Source: Actinomycetes bacterium
Lineage (GTDB): Bacteria; Actinomycetota; Coriobacteriia; Coriobacteriales; Eggerthellaceae
DNA: 6,036 nucleotides
Direction of reading: 5' to 3'
NCBI GenBank assembly: GCA_023403475.1
Contig: JAEYEL010000205.1
Coordinates: 1-6,036, forward strand
A program made the position numbers and the translations under genes. Positions 1-6,036 of the stretch are shown here, in pieces. The notes under the pieces are model-generated. The model did no database searches. It was not told where the DNA came from and saw only the letters and a program-made list of their open reading frames with translations. Position 1 is the stretch's first letter. Each line of letters begins with the position of its first letter.

Positions 1-2
1 CT

Positions 3-1652
3 GCAGCAAGCATAAGCGCGCCGATGATCACCGCCGAAGGCATGAAGCAGCTCAAACCTTACAAAGTCGACAACGCCGTCATCATGGCGGCGGGCTTCGC
101 CTCCCGATGCGCGCCGCTTTCCTACGAGCGCCCGAAGGGTCTTTTCAAAGTGCGCGGCGAGGTGCTCATAGAGCGGCAGATACGCCAGCTCAAGGAAGCG
201 GGCATCGAGGAGATCTACGTGGTGGTGGGCTACATGAAAGAGCTCTTCTTCTATTTGGAAGACGCCCTCAACGTCAAGATCGTCGTCAACGACGACTATT
301 ACCGCCGCAACAACACGTCGTCGCTCTATGCGGCGCGCTACTACCTGCGCAACTCCTACGTGTGCTCTTCCGACAACTATTTCACTGTGAACCCCTTCGA
401 AGACTATGTGTATTCCTCATACTTCGCTTGCGAGTTCTCCGAAGGACGCACCGACGAATGGTGCGTTGAGCTGGGCGCGCATGACCGTATCGTCAAATAC
501 GGCGTAGGCGGCCAAGACGCGTGGTACCAGATAGGCGAATTCTATTGGACGCGCGACTTCTCACGCACCTACATGGACTTGCTGGAAGCAGAATACGATG
601 ACCCTGAAGTGGCCGACATGCTGCTCGACGCCTTCTTCGCCAAGCACATTGACAAGCTTTCTGCCATCATCAAACGCTACGACACGGGCGACATTCTGGA
701 GTTCGACACCATAGGCGAGATCAAGCGCTTCGATGGAAACTTCGCGCTGAACATGGACTCACGCATCATCGAAAACATTTGCGCCACGCTTTCCTGCAGC
801 GAGAACGAGATAGGCAACTTCGAGCAGATCAAGCGCGGGAACACCAACATCATCTTCACCTTCGAATGCCGGGGCGAAACCTATGTGTATCGCCATCCCG
901 GCAAGGGAAGCGAGCGCGTGGTGGACCGCTTTGCCGAGGCGTTCGCCCAGAGCAAAGCAGACGAGCTGGGAATAGACGGCACCACTGTGGCCATCAACCC
1001 CGCCGAAGGGTGGAAGATAGCCCGCTATGTGAAGGGCTGCTACGACTTCGAGTACGGCAACGAGGCCGAAACCCTGCGCGCTTTTTCCCTTATGCACAAG
1101 CTGCATGCCGCGCACATCGCTTCTCCGCGTGTTTTCGACCTTGCAGAGAACTGCAAGCGCTACCGCAAGCTCATAGAGGAAAACGACTACCGCAGCACCT
1201 TCAACTTGGAGGAGCTAGGCGAGACCGTGACGCGCGTCTACCATTTCATAGAGGCCGACGGCGTCGAGAAGGTCATGTGCCACAACGACATGTGCGACAG
1301 CAACCTTATCGCGTCGCCTGCGGCCATGCACGTCATCGACTGGGAATACGCCGGCATGGCCGACCCTGCCAACGACCTGTGCTCGTTCATCGTAGGCGGC
1401 GAGCACACGCACGAGCAGGTGCTTCACCTTGTCAACCTTTACTTCGGGCGCGCGCCCACCGAAGCGGAGCTGCGCCATATCTTCGGCGCCATAGCCGTCG
1501 TAAGCTTCCACTGGCTTTTGTGGGGCATCTACCGCCAAAGCGTGGGGCACGATGCCGGCAGCCTTCTTTACTATTGGTACCGTTACGCAGTCGACTATTC
1601 GAGGCGCGCACTCGACGCCTACGCGCCCTGCGGTCGGCTTGCCCTGCCGTAA
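3..1652 (+). CDS. Fused LicC-LicA: CTP:phosphocholine cytidylyltransferase-like and choline kinase-like bifunctional enzyme, 5' end probably outside window
   Basis: Bifunctional cytoplasmic enzyme that would phosphorylate choline (or a similar amino alcohol) and convert it to the CDP form used by LicD transferases. Residues are numbered from the ATG at 24. Residues 18-45 hold the nucleotidyltransferase signature (IMAAGFASR, then PKGL at 37-40). SSDNYF at 115-120 matches the metal-binding acidic site of LicC. This domain ends near residue 245 (EFDTIGEIKRFDG). Residues 255-540 are a choline-kinase/aminoglycoside-phosphotransferase fold: nucleotide-loop region RGNTNIIF near 271-278, YRHPGKG, the Brenner motif HNDMCDSN at 420-427, and the metal-binding IDWEYAG at 438-444. 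The ATG at 24 has no Shine-Dalgarno sequence, and the frame is open back to base 3. Residues 2-15 (ITAEG...LKPYKV) resemble the end of the winged-helix domain that precedes LicC in related fused proteins, so the ATG at 24 is probably internal. Seen: the two domains. Inferred: substrate and missing N-terminus. Confidence 0.93.
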   Translation, partial: AASISAPMITAEGMKQLKPYKVDNAVIMAAGFASRCAPLSYERPKGLFKVRGEVLIERQIRQLKEAGIEEIYVVVGYMKELFFYLEDALNVKIVVNDDYYRRNNTSSLYAARYYLRNSYVCSSDNYFTVNPFEDYVYSSYFACEFSEGRTDEWCVELGAHDRIVKYGVGGQDAWYQIGEFYWTRDFSRTYMDLLEAEYDDPEVADMLLDAFFAKHIDKLSAIIKRYDTGDILEFDTIGEIKRFDGNFALNMDSRIIENICATLSCSENEIGNFEQIKRGNTNIIFTFECRGETYVYRHPGKGSERVVDRFAEAFAQSKADELGIDGTTVAINPAEGWKIARYVKGCYDFEYGNEAETLRAFSLMHKLHAAHIASPRVFDLAENCKRYRKLIEENDYRSTFNLEELGETVTRVYHFIEADGVEKVMCHNDMCDSNLIASPAAMHVIDWEYAGMADPANDLCSFIVGGEHTHEQVLHLVNLYFGRAPTEAELRHIFGAIAVVSFHWLLWGIYRQSVGHDAGSLLYYWYRYAVDYSRRALDAYAPCGRLALP

Positions 1653-1656
1653 GGAG
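1651..1656 (+). promoter_or_regulatory. Ribosome binding site of the permease, overlapping the upstream stop codon
   Basis: AAGGAG lies 5 bases before the ATG at 1662 and shares its first two bases with the TAA stop (1650-1652) of the LicC-LicA gene. This arrangement fits translational coupling, so that enzyme and transporter are made together from one mRNA. It also fixes 1662 as the permease start. Confidence 0.8.
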
Positions 1657-1661
1657 CAGCC

Positions 1662-3167
1662 ATGCAGAACACAAGCACAAAACTCAAACGCACCTTGGGG
1701 TTCGCGCCCGCCTTCGGCGCGGCGGTCGGCCTCGTGGTTTCCGGGACGGCCATGTTCTCGGTGGGCAACCTTGCAGGAACCGCCGGCTACGCAACGTTCA
1801 TCGCGGCGGCCATAGCCCTCGTCCCCATGATGGCGGCCGCGTTCGCGTTCGGCGAGCTTGCGGCCATGCTTCCCGGCGGCGGCATGATCTCGGACTACAC
1901 GCTTCCCGCACTCGGCAAGTTCTGGGCTATGTTCTCGCTGCTTTCCGGCTATATACTGCTCATCGCCTGCGATGGCGGCACCCAGATCATGATGGGCGGC
2001 GCGTCGGTGGAATCCATCACCGGCATTCCGCAGGTGGCCGTGGCGCTTGCGCTGTTTTGCATCGTGGTTGTCATCAATGTCGTAGGCGTGGGCGTGTACG
2101 GCTCGGTGGAATCATGGATAACCGTGGCCTTGGTGGTCGTTTTCGCGCTGCTGGGTCTTGCCGGCGTGTTCCACGTAGGCGAGCTTTTCGGGGCGCAGCC
2201 CCCAGGAGAGGGGCTCTCGCTTGTGCCCGCCGGCGGCTGGCCAGCCGTGTTCGGGTCGGTAGGAGCCGCCATCTGGTTTTTCATAGGCTTCGAGTTCGCA
2301 TGCCCCATGGCACAGGAGAACAAAAAGCCCTTCCGCAACATCCCTTGGGCTCTTATCCTTGGGCTTCTGGTCATCTTTGCAGTTGACTCCATCTTCGCGT
2401 TCGCAGCGACACGCTACACCGATGCCGCAACGCTGGCCACTTCCGCCACGCCGCAGATAGACGCCGCACAGGGCATGATGGGTGCTGCGGGCGGTATCAC
2501 CATGACCGTCCTTACCGTTCTGGCCTCGTTCACTACGGCGAACGCCTACTGCGCTGCGCTTCCCCGCATGCTCTACGGCATGGCGCGCGAGGGCCTTATG
2601 CCCAAGGTGTTCCTCAAGTTGAGCAAACGCTTCCGCACTCCTGTATACGGCATCGCGTTTACCGGGGCGCTCATGATGGTGACCATCGTCTATATCGGCG
2701 TGAACGGCACCAATGCCGCCACGGTGTCATCGCTCATATCGGTTGCCTGCATCACATGGATGATCTCGTACGCCATAGCCATGATAGACGTGCTCGTGCT
2801 GCGTCGGCGCTACCCCGACTTCCCGCGCTTGTGGAAGGCTCCGGCGGCGAAGATCACGCTGCCCATAGGCATCGTAGGCGTGGTGTACGCCATCTGGACG
2901 CTTTCGGACTACTGGATAGCCGCCGGCATAGCCATGCTCGTGGTAGCCGTCTACGTGGCCGTGTGGATGAAGGCAAAAGGCATCAACCCTTGGGAGCGAA
3001 CCTCTATGAGCGACACGGCGCGCGCTATCAAGGCATCTTCTGAGCCTTTACCCGTTTGGGACGAGGCGGTGGAGGAATGGCTCGCAAAACATCGCATGGC
3101 AGGGCGCGAAGGAGCGTCCGACAGACTCTTCACGTCTGCAGCGAACGCCACTGGAAGCACGAAATGA
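1662..3167 (+). CDS. APC-superfamily permease, candidate choline/amino-alcohol importer
   Basis: Integral membrane transporter of 501 residues with about 12 hydrophobic segments, near residues 13-35, 42-64, 87-108, 124-147, 151-172, 193-214, 227-249, 272-298, 327-347, 353-380, 398-416 and 418-436. Family hallmarks seen are the glycine-rich first helix (SGTAMFSVGN), the loop after helix 6 (GFEFACPMAQENKKPFRNIP, 209-228), and the cytoplasmic loop PRMLYGMAREGLMPKVF (301-317) followed by RTPVYG. These are typical of amino acid/polyamine/organocation permeases. The start is set by AAGGAG 5 bases upstream. The gene begins 9 bases after the LicC-LicA stop, the position where a choline transporter (LicB or another type) sits in other lic loci. 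Import of choline or ethanolamine is therefore inferred from context; the fold alone would equally suit an amino acid. A hydrophilic tail of about 60 residues (441-501) follows the last helix. Confidence 0.93.
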   Translation: MQNTSTKLKRTLGFAPAFGAAVGLVVSGTAMFSVGNLAGTAGYATFIAAAIALVPMMAAAFAFGELAAMLPGGGMISDYTLPALGKFWAMFSLLSGYILLIACDGGTQIMMGGASVESITGIPQVAVALALFCIVVVINVVGVGVYGSVESWITVALVVVFALLGLAGVFHVGELFGAQPPGEGLSLVPAGGWPAVFGSVGAAIWFFIGFEFACPMAQENKKPFRNIPWALILGLLVIFAVDSIFAFAATRYTDAATLATSATPQIDAAQGMMGAAGGITMTVLTVLASFTTANAYCAALPRMLYGMAREGLMPKVFLKLSKRFRTPVYGIAFTGALMMVTIVYIGVNGTNAATVSSLISVACITWMISYAIAMIDVLVLRRRYPDFPRLWKAPAAKITLPIGIVGVVYAIWTLSDYWIAAGIAMLVVAVYVAVWMKAKGINPWERTSMSDTARAIKASSEPLPVWDEAVEEWLAKHRMAGREGASDRLFTSAANATGSTK

Positions 3168-3964
3168 ATCGGCATGCGGCAAACCTTCGAGACGAAGAAG
3201 TGCAGGGCAGCCCATCCAAAGCGCAAGCCGAAAAATCGAAAGCCCCGAGGAGCATCGCGCGTCGCGCCGACGAGAAGCTTGAGTTCGTCGCGCAAACGTG
3301 GGTTCGCGCTTTCGGCGGGCTTTGCACTATCGAGGACGGAGGAAGCTTTCTAGAACGGGGGCTTGTGTTTCGCAACACATCGTATCTGGACCGAGTGGCT
3401 CTTCGCTACGAGGAAAGAAACCTCCTTTTCGCAAAGACCTTCGACCTCGTGCTTGAGAGCACCGTAGAGGTGCGCGAACCTCAAGCGCAGGCTCCTTTCA
3501 AAACGCCCGCCGCTCGTTGCCGGAAAGAAACCCGCTTCCCGATTCCCGAACAAAGCGACGCGCCGGCCCTCAAGCTCGAAATGCGCAGCAATCGCTTCTG
3601 CTGCTCAGGCTCCCTTGCCCACCTTGACGGTACGACGCCCCCTCGGCTCCTCGCCTGCAGACTCGACACGCTCGGAGTTCGCGGCCTCGCCGTTTCGGCA
3701 AGCCGCGAGCCGGAGCTCTGCAACCTCGCAACGGAAAGCTGCGGTCGAGAAAACTCGCCGAGCACTCCCCCGCTACTGCCGCAGCAGCAAACGAGCGGCA
3801 CGGTTTTCTTCACCATACAAATGACGGAGTTTGTCGGGTCGAGCACCTGGAACCTTATCCCCCCTGTGCTCCAACTCATAGAGCCAGCGCCCGAAGACTG
3901 CGTGGCGGCGGCCGAGGCTTTGCGCATAACCGCCTCTCTGATTTCGGAAAGGCGCCCCGGCTAA
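3164..3964 (+). CDS. Hypothetical protein of unknown function, overlapping the permease stop
   Basis: Open frame of 266 residues that I do not recognise. Its ATG at 3164 overlaps the permease TGA (ATGA), with a weak GGAAG at 3153-3157 six bases upstream, as in translationally coupled genes. The frame stays open further upstream into the permease, but only the 3164 start makes sense. Codons end mostly in G or C, and the order GC3 > GC1 > GC2 holds in the stretch I counted (about 3530-3750), which supports coding. The product seems soluble, with no signal peptide or membrane helix. Residues 1-37 are polar and probably disordered. Residues 38-105 (from KLEFVAQTWVRAFGG) look like a folded domain. 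The middle (105-205) is rich in Pro, Ser, Arg and Cys. The end (EDCVAAAEALRITASLI) looks helical. A 148-codon minus-strand frame (3927-3481) shares the same third positions, so base composition alone does not settle the strand. It could be spurious. Confidence 0.45.
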   Translation: MNRHAANLRDEEVQGSPSKAQAEKSKAPRSIARRADEKLEFVAQTWVRAFGGLCTIEDGGSFLERGLVFRNTSYLDRVALRYEERNLLFAKTFDLVLESTVEVREPQAQAPFKTPAARCRKETRFPIPEQSDAPALKLEMRSNRFCCSGSLAHLDGTTPPRLLACRLDTLGVRGLAVSASREPELCNLATESCGRENSPSTPPLLPQQQTSGTVFFTIQMTEFVGSSTWNLIPPVLQLIEPAPEDCVAAAEALRITASLISERRPG

Positions 3965-4017
3965 TCCTGCACACACGCCAAGTCGAGGGAATACGACGGA
4001 AAGCATGCCCGTTCGCC

Positions 4018-4046
4018 AATCGCGGCGCCAACCAAATGCCGCGATT
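4018..4046 (+). terminator. Perfect 9-bp inverted repeat, possible intrinsic terminator or mRNA hairpin
   Basis: AATCGCGGC (4018-4026) and GCCGCGATT (4038-4046) are exact reverse complements around an 11-base loop. The hairpin lies 54 bases after the stop of the hypothetical gene and 150 bases before the next start, where the end of an upstream transcript would be expected. Only three T's (4045-4047) follow the GC core before ACC, so it is not a classical terminator with a long U tract. It could instead be a 3'-end stabilising hairpin or an operator. Confidence 0.4.
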
Positions 4047-4115
4047 TACCCGAAAGGCAGTGAGGGGAAATTCGCATGCTTCCGAAGTCGGCAATTTCGC
4101 ATATCTCGTGCGACC

Positions 4116-4146
4116 TTCATGTCGCTCGACCGGTTTGGTGTATCCT
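4116..4146 (+). promoter_or_regulatory. Weak candidate promoter upstream of the licD pair
   Basis: TATCCT (4141-4146) is preceded directly by TG and could serve as a -10 element. The best -35 candidate is a poor TTCATG at 4116-4121, 19 bases upstream. The position, about 50 bases before the start codon and after the hairpin, is suitable, but the match is weak and may be chance. The small inverted repeat GCGAC-N6-GTCGC (4110-4125) overlaps the -35 zone and could be an operator. Confidence 0.2.
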
Positions 4147-4184
4147 ATGGTTCTGCCTGACACCCGCCCCAAGCAAATCACAGG

Positions 4185-4191
4185 AAAGGAG
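4185..4191 (+). promoter_or_regulatory. Ribosome binding site of the first licD gene
   Basis: AAAGGAG sits 5 bases before the ATG at 4197. It is a strong Shine-Dalgarno match that fixes this start and excludes the in-frame upstream sequence as coding. Confidence 0.8.
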
Positions 4192-4196
4192 CTCGC

Positions 4197-5024
4197 ATGT
4201 CGGTGCCCCTGAGAGAATTTCAGCTGTTTCAGCTGGGCATATTGAAAGAATTCATTCGCCTGTGCGAAAAGAACGACCTGCGCTATTTTGCCGCATACGG
4301 CACACTTCTTGGTGCCGTGCGGCACCAAGGCTTCATTCCCTGGGACGACGACATCGATTTGTGGATGCCCGCAAAAGACTACGTGCGCTTCCGCGACGTA
4401 TGCAAAACGCAGCTCAAACCTCCCTATTACCTGCAATCCCATGAAACCAATCTGCAGAATTTCATATCTTGGCAGCGCATCGGGCGCGAGGACACCACGT
4501 CTTTGCTCCTTGAAATGGCCGATATCCATGCCGAATGGGGCATCTGCGTCGACATATTCCCCCTTTTCCCCTGCAAGCTTGACGATGCAGGGAAAAGACA
4601 GGCTCAGAAGACGTACCGCACTTTCAACAGGCTCAGCGGCAAATACCTTTACAAGCACGACGCGAAAAGCCAGACGGGCATTTCGAAAGCATACCACCAG
4701 GTCATGGGTCTTTGTCCCGACACCCTGAACAAATCGCTCTGGAAGCGCACCGAGGAAAAGCTCATTGCCGCTAATCCCGGCGATGATGGTTTCTACGACG
4801 ATTACTGTTTCCTCGAGCAAAGCTGGTTCGAAAAAACCGTCAGCCTGCCGTTCGAGGACGTGCAGCTTCCCGCTCCGGCAGGGTTCGATCGCTTCCTCGC
4901 CGCATACTACGGGAACGATTGGGGCGAGATTCCGCCGGAAAGCAAGCGCGTCGCCCATAGCGGAGGCGGCTGCGACACCGTGCTCGTGCTGCTCGATTCC
5001 CCCTACAAGAAGCATCTCCGATAG
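4197..5024 (+). CDS. LicD-family phosphocholine (phospho-amino-alcohol) transferase, first copy
   Basis: Protein of 275 residues in the LicD/fukutin-related nucleotidyltransferase-fold family. It would transfer phosphocholine or a similar group from the CDP-alcohol to a sugar of a surface polymer, at the cytoplasmic side of the membrane. The family signature is complete: YGTLLGAVRH (34-43) then GFIPWDDDID (45-54), whose aspartates bind metal. WGICVDIFPL (114-123) is the second conserved block, and YYGNDWGEIPPESKRVAH (237-254) matches the usual C-terminal block. No signal peptide or membrane helix is visible, and the length is normal for the family. The start is set by AAAGGAG 5 bases upstream. 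A second LicD gene follows 123 bases later, and the activating LicC-LicA enzyme lies upstream. The fold and family are clear. Which alcohol is transferred, and to which sugar, cannot be read from the sequence. Confidence 0.93.
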   Translation: MSVPLREFQLFQLGILKEFIRLCEKNDLRYFAAYGTLLGAVRHQGFIPWDDDIDLWMPAKDYVRFRDVCKTQLKPPYYLQSHETNLQNFISWQRIGREDTTSLLLEMADIHAEWGICVDIFPLFPCKLDDAGKRQAQKTYRTFNRLSGKYLYKHDAKSQTGISKAYHQVMGLCPDTLNKSLWKRTEEKLIAANPGDDGFYDDYCFLEQSWFEKTVSLPFEDVQLPAPAGFDRFLAAYYGNDWGEIPPESKRVAHSGGGCDTVLVLLDSPYKKHLR

Positions 5025-5134
5025 CCGCGCCGCAGCGCAGCCGAAAGCCGCATGCAAAAGCGCAGGCACGTCCATCTGCAACCGGCACACCGACCCCCTA
5101 TAGACCCTAACGAGACACAAGCACCCCGCGAACC

Positions 5135-5140
5135 GAAGGA
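5135..5140 (+). promoter_or_regulatory. Ribosome binding site that decides the start of the second licD gene
   Basis: GAAGGA lies 7 bases before the ATG at 5148. An earlier in-frame ATG at 5052 has no comparable site and would add 32 residues rich in Pro, His and Arg that are absent from the first LicD. The 5148 start puts the GSLLGAVRH motif at almost the same residue position as in the first copy (G36 against G35). Confidence 0.75.
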
Positions 5141-5147
5141 ACATCTC

Positions 5148-5999
5148 ATGAGGAAACTGGAACTGGCTGAAATACAGCAGATCGAACTGGAGATCTTCGA
5201 TGCTTTCGTCCGTCTCTGCAAACAGCACGGCCTGTCCTATCAGCTCGCCTACGGAAGCTTGCTCGGCGCCGTGCGCCATCAGGGATTCATTCCCTGGGAC
5301 GACGACATAGATCTCCTCATGCCGCGCGAGCACTACCGCAAGCTCGTTGCCATAGTGAACGGCATGAACGCCGACGGCATCGTTGACGGGAGATACCGCT
5401 TCGCCGACCCCGGCGTAAAAAGCAGCCTGCCGTATCATCAAACGTTCATGAAAATCTACGATATGCGCACCTGTGCTTCGGAAACCTCGCTTCGCCGCAG
5501 TTTGGGATTCCAAGAAGGCGTGTTCATCGACGTGTTCAGCCTCGAAGGCATGCCCGACGACGCAAGGGAGGAAGAGGAGCGCTTTGATCGCCTCGATCAC
5601 CTGAACGACATGGTGTACTATTCCACGCGACAGCCTTGCCTCGACGATCTTAACCCCGTGCATCCCCGGGCGTTCCTGCAGAATGCGAAGGGGTATCTCC
5701 AAGCATCGAGAAAGCCTTACCGTGCATGGATAGACGAGTACTACTCAGAACTCGACAACTACGGCAACGCCATGGGCGCAGCACGCACATGTTGTATGCG
5801 CGTGCGCAACATGGACGGCGTTGCCGCGCCGAAGAACAACCCTTACTTTCCCACCATCGAGGCGCCGTTCGAGGGAAGAAGCATCTCCATTCCGAAAAAC
5901 TACGATCAAATCCTGCGAGACAGCTATGGCGAGTACCTGCAATTACCGCCAAAGGGCAGCCGAAAACCGTCACACGACCAAGATTTCTTCCTGAAATAA
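5148..5999 (+). CDS. LicD-family phosphocholine (phospho-amino-alcohol) transferase, second copy
   Basis: Protein of 283 residues, paralogous to the preceding LicD and presumably using the same CDP-activated donor on a different acceptor position. The N-terminal signature is complete: YGSLLGAVRHQGFIPW (35-50) and DDDID (51-55). The second block is GVFIDVFSLEGMP (124-136). The C-terminal block is YDQILRDSYGEYLQLPP (252-268), ending with a histidine in SHDQDFFLK. The first 60 residues match the first LicD closely, while the central and C-terminal parts are clearly different, as expected of acceptor-specific divergence. Tandem LicD1/LicD2 pairs in pneumococcus decorate two sugars of the same repeat unit, and the same division of labour is likely here by analogy. 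The start is chosen from the GAAGGA site. The 123-base spacer before it has no clear promoter or terminator, so co-transcription with the first copy is likely. Confidence 0.93.
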   Translation: MRKLELAEIQQIELEIFDAFVRLCKQHGLSYQLAYGSLLGAVRHQGFIPWDDDIDLLMPREHYRKLVAIVNGMNADGIVDGRYRFADPGVKSSLPYHQTFMKIYDMRTCASETSLRRSLGFQEGVFIDVFSLEGMPDDAREEEERFDRLDHLNDMVYYSTRQPCLDDLNPVHPRAFLQNAKGYLQASRKPYRAWIDEYYSELDNYGNAMGAARTCCMRVRNMDGVAAPKNNPYFPTIEAPFEGRSISIPKNYDQILRDSYGEYLQLPPKGSRKPSHDQDFFLK

Positions 6000-6011
6000 G
6001 AGGCTTCGCGT

Positions 6012-6036
6012 ATGCGGATTCACCGAAAAGGGCGCT
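6012..6036 (+). CDS. Possible start of a further gene, cut off by the window edge
   Basis: AAGAGG at 5998-6003, overlapping the TAA of the second licD gene, lies 8 bases before an ATG at 6012. The eight codons that follow (MRIHRKGR) are open to the edge. The spacing is like that between the LicC-LicA and permease genes, so the operon probably continues. Too little is visible to name a product. Confidence 0.35.

Larger units (their letters stand above)
3965..4196. other. Intergenic region between the permease/hypothetical block and the licD block
   Basis: No convincing gene on either strand. It holds a perfect 9-bp inverted repeat (4018-4046), a short inverted repeat GCGAC-N6-GTCGC (4110-4125), weak promoter-like sequence ending near 4146, and the ribosome binding site of the first licD gene. 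If the 3164-3964 frame is not a gene, the non-coding stretch would run from 3168 to 4196. Confidence 0.6.

Noticed and set aside
1..6. A PstI site (CTGCAG) at the very start of the window
   Set aside because: A six-base site at the edge is weak evidence for a cloning boundary and has no biological meaning here.
779..2386. A 535-codon plus-strand frame overlapping LicC-LicA and the permease
   Set aside because: The translation is Arg/His-rich with no motifs and crosses two well-supported genes in another frame. It is a high-GC shadow.
3481..3927. A 148-codon minus-strand frame opposite the hypothetical gene
   Set aside because: The product is a Ser/Arg/Gly-rich string with no motif and no clear ribosome binding site. 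The plus-strand frame is longer and coupled to the permease. Not fully excluded, since both share third codon positions.
5076..5104. Possible promoter (CTGCAA, 17 bases, TATAGA) in the spacer between the licD genes
   Set aside because: The -35 match is only about half of the consensus and the spacing fit may be chance. Not strong enough to list as a promoter.
5052..5147. A 32-residue N-terminal extension of the second LicD from ATG 5052
   Set aside because: No Shine-Dalgarno sequence at 5052, a low-complexity Pro/His/Arg-rich translation, and a good site plus paralogue alignment supporting 5148.
4332..5308. A 23-base exact direct repeat between the two licD genes
   Set aside because: It encodes the conserved catalytic core in both proteins, so it reflects paralogy and selection rather than a mobile or recombination element.
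3876..5702. A 608-codon open frame on the minus strand covering both licD genes
   Set aside because: Its codons are the exact reverse complements of the licD codons. It stays open because the sense genes rarely use TTA, CTA or TCA; the first upstream block is a TCA codon near 5744. The translation has no recognisable motifs, while the sense strand has two clear LicD proteins.

Overview
The window is a chromosomal stretch of a high-GC bacterium carrying a lic-type locus, the gene set that takes up choline (or a related amino alcohol), activates it to a CDP derivative and transfers it as a phospho-substituent to cell-surface glycans. All supported genes are on the + strand. The codon preference (mostly G/C third positions, yet frequent ATA for Ile) and the gene types would fit a gut or oral actinobacterium of the Coriobacteriia (Eggerthella/Slackia-like). 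That placement is inference from style, not from a marker gene.

Layout: (1) from the left edge to 1652, a fused LicC-LicA protein: a CTP:phosphocholine cytidylyltransferase-like domain followed by a choline-kinase-like domain. Its reading frame is open to the left edge, and its first visible residues look like the last part of an N-terminal winged-helix domain, so the true start is probably outside the window. (2) 1662-3167, a 12-helix APC-superfamily permease, with its Shine-Dalgarno sequence overlapping the stop of the first gene. (3) 3164-3964, an unrecognised 266-aa reading frame whose ATG overlaps the permease stop (ATGA). Its codon statistics look coding, but nothing in it is recognisable. 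(4) 3965-4196, an intergenic gap with a perfect 9-bp inverted repeat (possible terminator) and only weak promoter-like sequence. (5) 4197-5024 and 5148-5999, two tandem LicD-family phosphotransferases, each with a good ribosome binding site. (6) A possible start of another gene at 6012, cut off by the right edge.

Pathway as inferred: the permease imports the amino alcohol; the LicA domain phosphorylates it with ATP; the LicC domain converts the phospho-alcohol to a CDP-alcohol; the two LicD proteins transfer the phospho-alcohol to sugars of a surface polymer, probably at two different acceptor positions. The pneumococcal and Haemophilus lic loci use a LicB-type choline transporter and separate licA and licC genes. 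Here the two enzymes are fused and the neighbouring transporter is from the APC superfamily. No RNA genes, CRISPR arrays, insertion sequences or prophage features were seen.
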